From Candidatus Kaelpia aquatica (lineage in GTDB: Bacteria > Omnitrophota > Gorgyraeia > Kaelpiales > Kaelpiaceae), in contig JAVCCU010000023.1 in the NCBI GenBank assembly GCA_030765335.1, positions 1-43,362 on the forward strand: DNA of 43,362 nucleotides, written 5' to 3'. Made by a program: the position numbers and the translations under genes. Shown one piece after another: positions 17,302-26,126 of this stretch. The notes under the pieces were generated by a model that saw only the letters and a list, made by a program, of their open reading frames with translations, was not told where the DNA came from and made no database searches. Position 1 is the stretch's first letter. Each line of letters opens with the position of its first letter.

Positions 17302-17332
17302 AATATAAACCACATAATAACTACTTTGTCAA
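17302..17332 (-). promoter_or_regulatory. Candidate promoter of the zinc-ribbon gene
   Basis: On the minus strand TTGACA (17332-17327) and TATATT (17307-17302) are separated by 19 bases, slightly long. A GAGGAG ribosome site follows, 10 bases before the ATG at 17279. Confidence 0.45.
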
Positions 17333-17421
17333 ATTTCTTAATAAGTTTTTATTAAAAATAAGGTTAATACTGCCGAATTTTACTCTTTTTGGCTCTTATC
17401 GCAGCTATAGATCTCTTTCTC

Positions 17422-17464
17422 TGCAGCCATTAATACGATTAATATAATTGTTTTAATGGCTGCA
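17422..17464 (+). repeat. 43-bp imperfect palindrome/hairpin
   Basis: Perfect 12-bp arms TGCAGCCATTAA (17422-17433) and TTAATGGCTGCA (17453-17464) enclose a second pairing block ACGATT/AATTGT around the loop AATAT. One inner pair is a G-U wobble only in plus-strand RNA and would be an A-C mismatch in minus-strand RNA. No T-run follows on either side, so it does not look like an intrinsic terminator. Confidence 0.8.
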
Positions 17465-17586
17465 TTAGAAAAGAAAAAGCCCGCAGACCCCTCTACTGTA
17501 TACCTCCAAAACCGCCGTGTTTTAAAATATATATTAGAGCTGAAAAAGAATCAAGAATTATTTAAATTTTGGGGGTAGATAAAGGA

Positions 17587-18825
17587 TCAGCTGAATCTCT
17601 TGAATAACAAGGAGGCATTATGACCGCCAAAACCCAGAGAATTAGATAAAACTAAATTTAATTCGGATTTACGGGCTTCGTTGGGAACATAATCTAAATC
17701 ACATTCCGAATCAGGGTATTCATAGTTGGTAGTTGGAGGTATAATACCGTCTCTTAAGGCTAGCACAACTGCAACTGCTTCAACTCCTCCTGCAGCACCA
17801 AGCAGATGGCCGATCATAGATTTAATTGAACTTACAGGCACACTGCCTGCATCTTTACCAAGCAATCTTTTTATAGCCTTAGTTTCCATCTTATCGTTAA
17901 GTTTAGTAGATGTACCATGGGCATTGATATAATTCAGATCCTCGATATTAACCCCAGCATCATCAAGGGCTTTCTTCATAGAATAGTATGCACCATCCCC
18001 TTCAGGATCCGGAGCTGTCTGGTGATATGCATCACAACTTGCTCCATAGCCGACAAATTCGGCATAGATATTAGCACCGCGATTCTTTGCATGCTGATAC
18101 TCTTCTAAAACCAACATCCCTGCTCCTTCTCCCATAATAAAGCCATCCCTCTCATTATCAAAAGGTCTGGATGCATGGGCAGGATCATCGTTTCTAGTTG
18201 ATAGCGCTTTAAGAGAGCAGAAACCTCCTAAGGCAAGATTTGTAATACAAGACTCTGTACCGCCTGAGACCATAATATCGGCATCTCCATACTGAATCAT
18301 CCTCAGAGCACCTCCAAGAGAATGACTCCCAGAAGCGCAAGCCGTCACAACGCAGTGGTTAGGTCCTTTTAGCCCTAAAGCAATTGCAACCTGACCGGGA
18401 GCAATATTCACTATCATTAGAGGAATAAGGAAGGGTGTTATTCTACGAACACCTTTTTCCTGATATACTGTGACCTGATCCTCTACCAATTTGAGAGCCC
18501 CGATACCAGATCCTATAACAACACCAGCCTTATGTTCATCTATCTCCTCAATATTAAGGCCTGAATCTTTCCAAGCCTTTTGAGCTGCACAGACCGCAAA
18601 CTGGGTAAAACGCTCCATCCTTCTCAGGTCTTTACCTGAGATATATTCACTAGGATCAAAATCCTTTACCTCTCCTGCAATACGTGATGTAAAAGCAGTT
18701 GCATCAATTTGAGTTATGGAAGAGATCCCATTCTTACCGCTAGTTATAGCTGACCAAAACTCTTCCACCTCATTGCCAAGAGGCGAGATAACACCTAAAC
18801 CTGTAACTACGACTCGTCTTTTCAT
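17587..18825 (-). CDS. fabF: 3-oxoacyl-ACP synthase II
   Basis: FabF elongates acyl-ACP with malonyl-ACP in fatty-acid synthesis. The 412 residues match the family. The catalytic triad is Cys163 in TACASGSHSL, His303 in NAHGTSTKLND and His340 in IGHLLGAAGG. The start MKRRVVVTGLGVISPLG is canonical. It follows acpP by 61 bases, and a strong 10-bp hairpin in that gap ends 13 bases before the ATG where a ribosome site would be expected; no AGGAG-like element is visible. That suggests translational control or RNA processing between acpP and fabF. Confidence 0.96.
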   Translation of the reverse strand: MKRRVVVTGLGVISPLGNEVEEFWSAITSGKNGISSITQIDATAFTSRIAGEVKDFDPSEYISGKDLRRMERFTQFAVCAAQKAWKDSGLNIEEIDEHKAGVVIGSGIGALKLVEDQVTVYQEKGVRRITPFLIPLMIVNIAPGQVAIALGLKGPNHCVVTACASGSHSLGGALRMIQYGDADIMVSGGTESCITNLALGGFCSLKALSTRNDDPAHASRPFDNERDGFIMGEGAGMLVLEEYQHAKNRGANIYAEFVGYGASCDAYHQTAPDPEGDGAYYSMKKALDDAGVNIEDLNYINAHGTSTKLNDKMETKAIKRLLGKDAGSVPVSSIKSMIGHLLGAAGGVEAVAVVLALRDGIIPPTTNYEYPDSECDLDYVPNEARKSELNLVLSNSLGFGGHNASLLFKRFS

Positions 18826-18838
18826 ATTATTATAATGC

Positions 18839-18861
18839 TATGCCGAGCATTGCTCGGCATA
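18839..18861 (-). other. Hairpin in the acpP-fabF gap
   Basis: A perfect 10-bp stem (TATGCCGAGC / GCTCGGCATA) with a 3-nt loop lies between acpP and fabF. It has no following T-run, so it is not a classic terminator. It ends 13 bases before the fabF ATG, and may act in RNA stability, processing or translation. Confidence 0.8.
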
Positions 18862-18886
18862 ATCATCGCTTCAAAAACTGGCTAAA

Positions 18887-19132
18887 TTACTCCTCTGTAC
18901 TTCCTGCTTTCTCTCCTATGTACTTAACAGCATCTGATACCATGCGGATCTTCTCAGCATCTTCATCCGGTATTTCAATACCAAACTCTTCCTCAAAAGC
19001 CATTACAAGCTCAACCGTATCAAGAGAATCAGCACCTAAATCATCTACAAAAGAGGCGTTATCTGTAATCTCATCCTCTTTAACATTTAACTGTTCTGAA
19101 ATAATCTTCTTCACTTTTTCTGCTACTCCCAT
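18887..19132 (-). CDS. acpP: Acyl carrier protein
   Basis: The 81-residue acidic protein carries growing acyl chains on 4'-phosphopantetheine attached to Ser36 in the motif [18 protein letters not shown]. Length, charge and the DSLD motif are diagnostic. It has a very strong ribosome site (GGAGGAG just upstream) and its own candidate promoter in the 80-base gap after fabG, in keeping with the high demand for ACP. Confidence 0.97.
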   Translation of the reverse strand: MGVAEKVKKIISEQLNVKEDEITDNASFVDDLGADSLDTVELVMAFEEEFGIEIPDEDAEKIRMVSDAVKYIGEKAGSTEE

Positions 19133-19171
19133 CTGACTCCTCCTTTCAATTATTAATAATAAGGTTAAATT

Positions 19172-19200
19172 TATATATCATATTCAATCAATTTAGTCAA
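19172..19200 (-). promoter_or_regulatory. Candidate acpP promoter
   Basis: On the minus strand TTGACT (19200-19195), 17 bases, then TATATA (19177-19172), in the fabG-acpP gap. It is followed by the GGAGGAG ribosome site of acpP. Confidence 0.5.
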
Positions 19201-19212
19201 TATTTTATAAAA

Positions 19213-19956
19213 TTAGGAGATCATACCCCCGTCTACAACTATAACTTGAGATGTAATATAATCGGAGAGATTTGAAGCCAAAAAGAGTGCTGCATTGGCA
19301 ACATCATTCGGCTCCCCGAATCTCTTAAGAGCAATACTGTCCAGCATCTTGGCCTTTACTCCATCTCCTAAAGCATCGGTCATCTTAGTCCTTATAAAGC
19401 CAGGCGCTATTGCATTAACATTGATATTCCTTGGAGCAAACTCTTTAGCTAGAGACTTGGTAAGAGCAATAAGGCCGCCTTTAGAAGCTGCGTAGTTGGC
19501 TTGCCCCGCATTGCCGATTATACCTATGATAGAGGCTATATTTATTATCCTGCCGCCTCTATTCTTTATCATATGTTTAGATACAACCTTGCTGCAGTTA
19601 AAGGCTCCTTTTAAATTGACCTTTAAGACAAGATCCCAATCCTCTTCACTCATTCTAAGAAGAAGGTTGTCCCTTGTGATACCAGCATTATTTATAAGAA
19701 TATCTATTTTATCAAATTTCTCCAATGACTTGACTAAAGCATCCTCAACCTCTTTAAGATTAGAAATATCAGAGATTAGACCCAGCGCCTTTCTGCCTTT
19801 AGATTCAATCTCAGAAACCGTATTTAAAAGCCCTTCTCTATCTAAATCTAGACAAATTATATCTGCCCCCTGATCTGCAAATATTAAAGCTATCTTTCTG
19901 CCTATACCTCTGCCGGCCCCTGTTATTAAAGCAACTTTTTCATCCAGCATACCCAT
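19213..19956 (-). CDS. fabG: 3-oxoacyl-ACP reductase
   Basis: FabG reduces 3-oxoacyl-ACP with NADPH. The 247-residue short-chain dehydrogenase has the cofactor motif TGAGRGIG (12-19), NNAG (89-92) and the catalytic S142-Y155-K159 set (INIAS, YAASK), plus the FabG-typical ending VVDGGMIS. It lies 4 bases after fabD and 80 bases before acpP in a standard fab cluster. Confidence 0.96.
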   Translation of the reverse strand: MGMLDEKVALITGAGRGIGRKIALIFADQGADIICLDLDREGLLNTVSEIESKGRKALGLISDISNLKEVEDALVKSLEKFDKIDILINNAGITRDNLLLRMSEEDWDLVLKVNLKGAFNCSKVVSKHMIKNRGGRIINIASIIGIIGNAGQANYAASKGGLIALTKSLAKEFAPRNINVNAIAPGFIRTKMTDALGDGVKAKMLDSIALKRFGEPNDVANAALFLASNLSDYITSQVIVVDGGMIS

Positions 19957-19960
19957 AGTT

Positions 19961-20914
19961 TTATGCCTCCTCTAGGATTAACTCCTGATAAAGATTTTCA
20001 ATATCATTATAGTTTTCTATATTATAGACCACCAGATTGGGATCTATCTTGCGCAGTAAACCTTTTAATGTCTTACCGCAGCCAATCTCTAGAAAACTTG
20101 TCAGACCGGAATTTATCATAGCTCTAACACAATCCAACCATAGCGTAGTGCGATTGACCTGGTTTACGAGGTTGGCTTTTATCTCCTGAGGGAAGAAAGA
20201 GTAATATGCATTTACATTGCTTAAGACTGTAATCTCGGGCTTTGAGACAGCCAGATCTTTTAAATAGAGCATAAGCTTCCGCGCTGCAGGCTCCATCAAA
20301 GAACTATGAAAAGCTCCAGAGACATCCAGCCTCATAACGCGCCTAGCGCCTCTATCTAAAGCCATGGTTTCAGCTCTTTTAATAGCCTCGGGACTTCCCG
20401 CTATAACTATTTGGTTGGGAGAGTTGATATTAGCAATCTCAGCTCCAGTATTCTTTGCTATATCTTCTAGGCTATCTAAGTCTAGACCAATAATAGCGCT
20501 CATCTGCCCCTCATTCTGACTAGAAGCCTCTTCCATAAACTCCCCTCTTCTCTTGGTAAGAAGTAAGCCATCTTCAAATGATATTGAAGAAGCAGCCACC
20601 AGAGATGCATACTCTCCAAGACTCAGGCCGCCAGTAATAGTAGGTTTTATCAAACCTCTAGCCTCTTTAGCAGAGAAATATTCTTCTAGGCACCTTAAGG
20701 CTACAATAGATACAAGAAATACGGCTGGCTGACAATTTTTAGTCTTCCTAAGCTCATCTGTAGGACCAAAGAAACAGAGTCTCATAATATCAAAACTCAG
20801 TATATCGTTGGCCTTATGGAACATCTCTTTAGCTAAATCAAAATGCTCATAGAGGTCATGTCCCATGCCTATATATTGAGAACCCTGGCCCGGGAATATA
20901 TAACCTAAATTCAT
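19961..20914 (-). CDS. fabD: Malonyl-CoA:ACP transacylase
   Basis: FabD loads malonyl groups onto ACP. The 317-residue protein has the N-terminal FPGQGSQYIGMG, the nucleophile Ser98 in GLSLGEYASL and the partner His203 in GAFHSSLM. It sits 10 bases after fabH and 4 before fabG, in the conserved order plsX-fabH-fabD-fabG-acpP-fabF. Confidence 0.95.
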   Translation of the reverse strand: MNLGYIFPGQGSQYIGMGHDLYEHFDLAKEMFHKANDILSFDIMRLCFFGPTDELRKTKNCQPAVFLVSIVALRCLEEYFSAKEARGLIKPTITGGLSLGEYASLVAASSISFEDGLLLTKRRGEFMEEASSQNEGQMSAIIGLDLDSLEDIAKNTGAEIANINSPNQIVIAGSPEAIKRAETMALDRGARRVMRLDVSGAFHSSLMEPAARKLMLYLKDLAVSKPEITVLSNVNAYYSFFPQEIKANLVNQVNRTTLWLDCVRAMINSGLTSFLEIGCGKTLKGLLRKIDPNLVVYNIENYNDIENLYQELILEEA

Positions 20915-20924
20915 AATCTAACCC

Positions 20925-21902
20925 CTAGCTAACCTTGATTACAGTCGCACCCCAAGTAAGGCCACCACCAAACGCAACCAAGAGCAATATATCATCTTTA
21001 TTTATATCTTTTAAATCCAAAACCTCACAAAGAGCAACAGCACCTGAAGCACTGGACATATTACCATATCTACCTATATTGACAAATACCTGTTCTTTTT
21101 TTAATCCAAGCATCTTGGCCGTAGCCCATATTATTCTAGAGTTAGCCTGATGAGGAATAAGCCGTTTGACGTCTGTTTTATCTAGACCAGCCTTTTCAAG
21201 CACTATCTCTGCAGAGCTAGCCATAATCTTAACTGCAATTTTAAAAAGCTCATTTCCCTTCATCTTAAGACAGTGTAGTTTCTCATCCACAGTCTTATGA
21301 GTTGCAGGATTTCTAGATCCGCCTCCAGGAAGATAGAGCAGCTCATCTTTACTGCCGTCTGCACCTAAGTAACTGCTTAAAAAACCGCCGCTCTCTACTT
21401 CTGACAATACAACAGCTCCAGCTCCATCTCCGAATAAAACGCAGGTATTTCTATCCTCCCAGTCAGCTATCATTGATAACTTCTCAGATCCAATAACCAA
21501 AGCATTTTTATAGCCTGAGCTAGACATCAAACCTCTTGCAACATCCATTGCATATATAAACCCAGAGCAAGCCGCACTGATATCAAAACAGACTGCATTC
21601 TCTGCCTTTAATTTTTTCTGCACAAAGCAGGCGCTGGAAGGAAAAGACATATCCGAAGTTATAGTGGCAACTACGATAAGATCAATATCTCCTGGAGAGA
21701 GCCCTGCTTTCTCCAAGGCCTTGCTCCCGGCTTCAGCACCCATATCGCTAACCGCCATATCATCTCCTGCAATCCTTCTTGTCTTAATACCAGTCCTTGT
21801 TGTTATCCACTCATCTGTTGTATCAACCATCTTCTCTAAATCAGCATTGCTAAGTACTCTATCTGGGACATAGAAACCCCAGCCGACAATACCTACATTC
21901 AT
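20925..21902 (-). CDS. fabH: 3-oxoacyl-ACP synthase III
   Basis: FabH starts fatty-acid synthesis by condensing acetyl-CoA (or a branched acyl-CoA) with malonyl-ACP. The 325 residues carry Cys112 in SAACSGFIYA, His251 in IPHQANSRII and Asn281 in GRYGNMSSASG, the full catalytic triad. Its start overlaps the plsX stop by 4 bases. The substrate chain type cannot be read from the sequence by eye. Confidence 0.96.
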   Translation of the reverse strand: MNVGIVGWGFYVPDRVLSNADLEKMVDTTDEWITTRTGIKTRRIAGDDMAVSDMGAEAGSKALEKAGLSPGDIDLIVVATITSDMSFPSSACFVQKKLKAENAVCFDISAACSGFIYAMDVARGLMSSSGYKNALVIGSEKLSMIADWEDRNTCVLFGDGAGAVVLSEVESGGFLSSYLGADGSKDELLYLPGGGSRNPATHKTVDEKLHCLKMKGNELFKIAVKIMASSAEIVLEKAGLDKTDVKRLIPHQANSRIIWATAKMLGLKKEQVFVNIGRYGNMSSASGAVALCEVLDLKDINKDDILLLVAFGGGLTWGATVIKVS

Positions 21903-22906
21903 CTTATCTCCCCTATTTGCACCGAAGCTATTCTGTCTCTGATCTTCTCTCTTAAGTCTATATCAACCATCTCTTTGGCAACTTTGATAGAGTTCTTAAT
22001 AGCCTTACTGGAAGAAGAGCCATGACATATAATAACATTGCCATCTACACCTAAAAGCGGAGCACCGCCATACTCTGTATAGTCCATATCCCGCTTCATC
22101 TTCTTTAAGGCAGGCAGCATCAGTAATGCTCCCAACCTAGACAAAATACTTTGCTTTATATGCTTTTTAAGCAATGCTGCAGTAGCCATAGCAACCGACT
22201 CAGATACTTTTAAGGCAACATTGCCCACAAACCCATCTGCTACAACAACATCACATTTACCGAAAAATATATCTCTGCCTTCTATATTGCCTATGTAATT
22301 AGCAGCTCCTTCCTTAAGAAGAGTGTTTACTATCTTCATAAACTCAGTTCCCTTTGACTCCTCTTCTCCTATATTAAGCAATCCAAGACTGGGATTCTTT
22401 TTATCTAATATCAGCTCAGCATAAGCTGCCCCCATAAGCCCATACTGGAAAAGATGAAGCGGCTTGGGGTCAATATTGGCTCCTACATCTATCATCAATG
22501 AGAACCCTTTGACAGTTGGAAATATTATTGCAATACCTGGTCTCTCAACCCCTGGTAAAGTACGTAGGATCATAGTTGCAGCACAGACAACAGCTCCTGT
22601 ATTACCTGCACCTATAAAGACGTCGGCTTCTCTGTTTTTAAGCATCCCCATGGCTCTATTTATAGAAGAATCTTTCTTCCTCCTCACACTAAGCGCAGGA
22701 GCTTCATCCATAGTGATAACTTCTTTAGCATCAACAATATAAATACCATCCCCTCTTCCTTTAATAAGAGAGGAAATCTCAGAAGACCGGCCAACAAGAT
22801 AGATTTCGATATTAGGAGTCTCTTCCAAGGCCAGCTGAGCACCCTGGACACAGGCCGCAGGGGCAAAATCCCCTCCCATTGCATCTATTGCAATCTTAGC
22901 TTTCAT
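21899..22906 (-). CDS. plsX: Phosphate acyltransferase PlsX
   Basis: PlsX turns acyl-ACP into acyl-phosphate for phospholipid synthesis with PlsY. The 335-residue protein begins with the family signature IAIDAMGGDFAP, and carries VIGAGNTGAVV-like and DVGANIDPKPLHLFQYG segments. Its start overlaps the end of rpmF by 11 bases and its stop overlaps fabH, the widespread rpmF-plsX-fabH arrangement that links lipid and ribosome genes. Confidence 0.96.
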   Translation of the reverse strand: MKAKIAIDAMGGDFAPAACVQGAQLALEETPNIEIYLVGRSSEISSLIKGRGDGIYIVDAKEVITMDEAPALSVRRKKDSSINRAMGMLKNREADVFIGAGNTGAVVCAATMILRTLPGVERPGIAIIFPTVKGFSLMIDVGANIDPKPLHLFQYGLMGAAYAELILDKKNPSLGLLNIGEEESKGTEFMKIVNTLLKEGAANYIGNIEGRDIFFGKCDVVVADGFVGNVALKVSESVAMATAALLKKHIKQSILSRLGALLMLPALKKMKRDMDYTEYGGAPLLGVDGNVIICHGSSSSKAIKNSIKVAKEMVDIDLREKIRDRIASVQIGEIR

Positions 22907-23078
22907 CTTTTACTACTACTTTCCTGCCTTTATAGGAACCGCAATGTGGACAGATTCTATGCATCGTTTTAGGCTGCTTGCACTCTGGGCAGAGCGACAC
23001 TGAAGGCTCTGCTACCTTCCAGTGCGTACGCCTTTTTTGAGACCGCGCATTGGAATGTCTCCTTTTTGGATTAGCCAT
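22896..23078 (-). CDS. rpmF: 50S ribosomal protein L32
   Basis: The 60-residue basic protein has the L32 start MANPKRRHSNARSQKRRTHW and a complete C4 zinc-ribbon (CPECKQPKTMHRICPHCGSY). A strong AAGGAGG ribosome site lies just upstream. Retention of all four cysteines indicates the zinc-binding form. It sits between yceD and plsX, as in most bacteria. Confidence 0.96.
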   Translation of the reverse strand: MANPKRRHSNARSQKRRTHWKVAEPSVSLCPECKQPKTMHRICPHCGSYKGRKVVVKDES

Positions 23079-23099
23079 CTAAAACCTCCTTAAAAATTA

Positions 23100-23549
23100 T
23101 CAATTTTCTGCTATTCTGCACTTACACTCTTCCCTGTTTAAATTCACCCTGCAAGTTAAGCATATTCCAGCACAGCCCTCCCTACAAAGCGGCTTCTGAG
23201 GATAGCTCAGTATTACCTCTTCCCTGATGCTATCACTGATATCAATAGAGTCAGAATTCTGAATATTATAGTTCAAAATACAATTTTTATCAAAGGGAAG
23301 TTTAAACTCATCTAAACACCTGCTGCAAAAAAGCTTCAGAATATGCTCTATCCTAGATTCAATTATAAGCTCACCAGTTGCTATTTCAATGCTCATATCC
23401 AATCTCAAAAGACCTTCAAAAGCAACTGCAGCTTCCTCCGAACCATCTACCTCTAAATCCATCAACAAAACCTTAGGTTCAAGCTCTAAGGTTCTCTTTA
23501 GTCCCTCAGGAGGAACACTCTTAATGTTTATCACTAAAGCATCTATCAT
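23100..23549 (-). CDS. yceD: YceD family protein (DUF177)
   Basis: This 149-residue protein sits directly before rpmF, the usual position of YceD/DUF177, which is linked to large-subunit rRNA accumulation in plants and E. coli. It contains the CSRCLDEF motif in the middle and a C-terminal Cys cluster (LCREGCAGICLTCRVN), probably a zinc site. Its start overlaps the end of ackA by 4 bases. Confidence 0.88.
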   Translation of the reverse strand: MIDALVINIKSVPPEGLKRTLELEPKVLLMDLEVDGSEEAAVAFEGLLRLDMSIEIATGELIIESRIEHILKLFCSRCLDEFKLPFDKNCILNYNIQNSDSIDISDSIREEVILSYPQKPLCREGCAGICLTCRVNLNREECKCRIAEN

Positions 23550-24658
23550 CTTTTCAGCAACCTCAGCCCTTCTCTGGCAATCATAAGCTCTTCATCTGTG
23601 GATACAACAAGGACCTTTGCATTAAATTTACCTAGGATAAATTTAAGTCTCTTCTTTATATCTCTTCTCAGCCTTAACTGGTTCTCTCCTATACCGCCTG
23701 TGAGCACAACTGCATCAACACCTTCTAAGATACCGACATAGGAGGATATATATTTTATAAGCCTATAGAGAAAGATGTCGTAAGCAAGGCGTGCCCGCTT
23801 ATTTTTATTAAGCATTGCTTGCTCAATAACCCTCATATCATTACTTAGACCAGAGATACCCAGGAGCCCACTCTCCCTATTTAAGATTTTATCTATCTCA
23901 GTACAGCTAAATCCTTTCTGCTCTAAAAACAATATAATGGCTGGGTCTATATCCCCCGACCTTGTACCCATGACAAGACCCTCTAAAGGAGTAAAGCCCA
24001 TGCTTGTATCAATTGACCGCCCGCCTTTAATAGCTGTAATACTGCAGCCATTACCAAGATGGCAACTTATAATCTTAGTCTCTTTTAACTTTTTATTTAA
24101 AACCTTAGCTGCTTCCAAAGCTATATAGTTATGACTAGTACCGTGAAAACCATATCTTCTTATCTTATACTGACGATAAAATTTATAAGGAATAGCATAA
24201 CTGTAAGCATATTCAGGAATAGTATGATGGAAGGCTGTATCAAAGACAGCAATCTGGGGAATATTCTTCAACAATTTAATAGATGCCTCAATAGATAATA
24301 CCGCCGGAGGATTATGCAGCGGAGCCAAGTGACTGCATTTTTTAATATAGTTTAAAACTTTATTATTTATAACAACAGACTCTTTAAACTTCTCGCCTCC
24401 ATGGACCACTCTATGGCCAACTCCTATTAGAGAAGAGATATCTTTTGTCTTTTTCTTTATTGCATCTAAAATAAAATCAATGGCTTTGTGGTGATCAGGT
24501 ATATTTAGTCGCAGCTCTCTATCTTGAGTCTTAAAAAAAGATAACTCTTCGCCAATCTTTTCGATAACACCTTTTTCAGCCAAAGATAATCTATCACCTA
24601 CCTTAAAGAGGCTATATTTAATAGAAGAACTTCCTGAATTAATTGTTAAAAACCACAT
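23546..24658 (-). CDS. ackA: Acetate kinase
   Basis: AckA interconverts acetyl phosphate plus ADP and acetate plus ATP, giving ATP in fermentation. Signatures are LTINSGSSSIKYSLF at the N-terminus, GHRVVHGGE, FDTAFHHTIPE, RRYGFHGTSHNYIA, SCHLGNGCS and FTGGIGEN-like LTGGIGEN. At 370 residues it is somewhat shorter than the usual 400 or so, with a compact C-terminus before VVSTDEELMIARE. All catalytic blocks are present. The start directly follows the pta stop. Confidence 0.96.
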   Translation of the reverse strand: MWFLTINSGSSSIKYSLFKVGDRLSLAEKGVIEKIGEELSFFKTQDRELRLNIPDHHKAIDFILDAIKKKTKDISSLIGVGHRVVHGGEKFKESVVINNKVLNYIKKCSHLAPLHNPPAVLSIEASIKLLKNIPQIAVFDTAFHHTIPEYAYSYAIPYKFYRQYKIRRYGFHGTSHNYIALEAAKVLNKKLKETKIISCHLGNGCSITAIKGGRSIDTSMGFTPLEGLVMGTRSGDIDPAIILFLEQKGFSCTEIDKILNRESGLLGISGLSNDMRVIEQAMLNKNKRARLAYDIFLYRLIKYISSYVGILEGVDAVVLTGGIGENQLRLRRDIKKRLKFILGKFNAKVLVVSTDEELMIAREGLRLLKR

Positions 24659-25630
24659 TTATTGTCTATTTAGTTGAGCCATTATTGAAATAACAGCTGC
24701 ATCAAGCACTATCTCTTCTACCTCGCAGCCTCTAGAGAGATCGCTGCCGGGATATCTAGTTCCTAGGAATATGGGACCTAGAGCATTCGCAGACGTCAAT
24801 CTGTCAACCAGCTTATAGCATATATTACCGCTATTTAAATCGGGGAATATTAAGACATTTGCGCGTCCTGCTACCGTAGACTTAGAGCATTTTATATCTG
24901 CAACAGTTTTTACTATAGCAGCATCACCCTGCATCTCACCATCAACATTTAAATCCGGTCTTCTCTCTTTAACTAACTTAATTGCAGCTCTTATCTTACC
25001 TACGCTTTCACCAGAAGCGCTACCATGACTAGAATAGCTTAAAAAAGCTATATAAGGCTCCTCCTGAAAGAGAGATTTAAAAAGGTCTCCAGAGTTAATA
25101 GCAATATCGGCAAGCTGCTGGAAGTCAGGTGAGAGGATAACTCCGCAATCTGCAAATATAAACTTACCTTTATAGCCGAACTCTTCAATGCCCGTATCCA
25201 TCAAAAAACAACTCGACACAGAACTTCCTTCTCTAGCTCCTATGCAGTGAATAACCGCCCTTGCTACATCTTTTGTGGTATAGGCTGCCCCCGCTATTAC
25301 AGCATCAGCTAACCCCTCTCTTACCATTAAAGCGGCAATAAAAACCGAGTTGGACTCTAAGAGATTTTTAATTTTATCCTTAGCTATGTTTTTATTTTTT
25401 CTCAAATCACTATAAATATCTACATATTTTTTAATTAGATCTTCATCCTTAGGATTTATAATATTAATCCCCGATAAATCGTCGAAATTATCCTGTTCTA
25501 GAAAGATAGTAGGCCGGGCAATATTCCTCTCCTTTATCTCTCTTACAGCATCTCTAATCCTGGGGTCATCTCCTTCCGGGAATATAATCCTGCCTGGATT
25601 TAGTGAGGCTTTCTTTATCAACTCTTGCAT
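24659..25630 (-). CDS. pta: Phosphate acetyltransferase
   Basis: Pta converts acetyl-CoA and phosphate into acetyl phosphate, the substrate of the adjacent acetate kinase. The 323-residue protein is the short single-domain form (PTA_PTB). It has IIFPEGDDPRIRDA near the start, AVIAGAAYTTKDVARAVIHC, SYSSHGSASGESV, DGEMQGDAAIV and VLIFPDLNSGNICYKL. The pta-ackA pair indicates acetate production or use, consistent with fermentative metabolism. Confidence 0.95.
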   Translation of the reverse strand: MQELIKKASLNPGRIIFPEGDDPRIRDAVREIKERNIARPTIFLEQDNFDDLSGINIINPKDEDLIKKYVDIYSDLRKNKNIAKDKIKNLLESNSVFIAALMVREGLADAVIAGAAYTTKDVARAVIHCIGAREGSSVSSCFLMDTGIEEFGYKGKFIFADCGVILSPDFQQLADIAINSGDLFKSLFQEEPYIAFLSYSSHGSASGESVGKIRAAIKLVKERRPDLNVDGEMQGDAAIVKTVADIKCSKSTVAGRANVLIFPDLNSGNICYKLVDRLTSANALGPIFLGTRYPGSDLSRGCEVEEIVLDAAVISIMAQLNRQ

Positions 25631-25637
25631 AATTATA

Positions 25638-26126
25638 CTATTTAGACCTCTTTAGTTTAGCATTCAATCTCTCTGTAGCAGACTGCGGAAGAAAACTAGA
25701 GATATCCGCTCCTAAAGAGGCTGCCTCTTTTATCAGCCTGGATGAAATATAAGAATACTTTTCATTGGGCATCATAAATATTGTCTCTATGTCAGGAGCG
25801 AACCTCCTGTTGGTCAAAGCCATTTGAAACTCATATTCAAAATCAGATATCATCCTTAAACCTCTCAAAATAATCCTAACCCCTTTAGCTCTTGCAAAAT
25901 CTACCATTAATCCTTTAAACGATTCAACCACAACTCCTTCTAAATCAGATGTAGCATCTTTAACCATCTGGACTCTTTCAGATAACGTAAAGAGATTATC
26001 TTTAGAATTGGTATCAGCAACAGCTACAGTTATCTCATCAAAAAGACGCAAACCTCTCTCTATGATATCGAGATGACCAAGTGTAACAGGATCAAAACTA
26101 CCAGGATATATTGCTCTTTTTTTCAT
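25638..26126 (-). CDS. coaD: Phosphopantetheine adenylyltransferase
   Basis: CoaD makes dephospho-CoA, the penultimate step of CoA synthesis. The 162-residue nucleotidyltransferase has IYPGSFDPVTLGHLDII with the TxGH motif (T15-H18), LRGLRMISDFEYEFQMALTNR and the KYSYISSRLIKE segment. The start overlaps the rsmD stop by 4 bases; rsmD-coaD is a conserved pair. Confidence 0.96.
   Translation of the reverse strand: MKKRAIYPGSFDPVTLGHLDIIERGLRLFDEITVAVADTNSKDNLFTLSERVQMVKDATSDLEGVVVESFKGLMVDFARAKGVRIILRGLRMISDFEYEFQMALTNRRFAPDIETIFMMPNEKYSYISSRLIKEAASLGADISSFLPQSATERLNAKLKRSK

Larger units (their letters stand above)
17280..17586. other. Intergenic region between fabF and the zinc-ribbon gene
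   Basis: These 307 bases hold the candidate promoter at 17302-17332 and a 43-bp hairpin at 17422-17464. On the minus strand, GCGGGC followed by a T-rich run (about 17488-17473) looks like the tail of a terminator for fabF. However, I find no matching upstream arm, so I do not call a terminator. No coding frame is evident. Confidence 0.55.

Noticed and set aside
17422-17464. Intrinsic terminator
   Set aside because: The stem is good, but neither side has a T-run.
17473-17488. fabF terminator (GCGGGC then T-rich)
   Set aside because: No matching complementary arm within a sensible distance.
18839-18861. Terminator between acpP and fabF
   Set aside because: No T-run follows the stem on the minus strand; acpP and fabF are probably co-transcribed.
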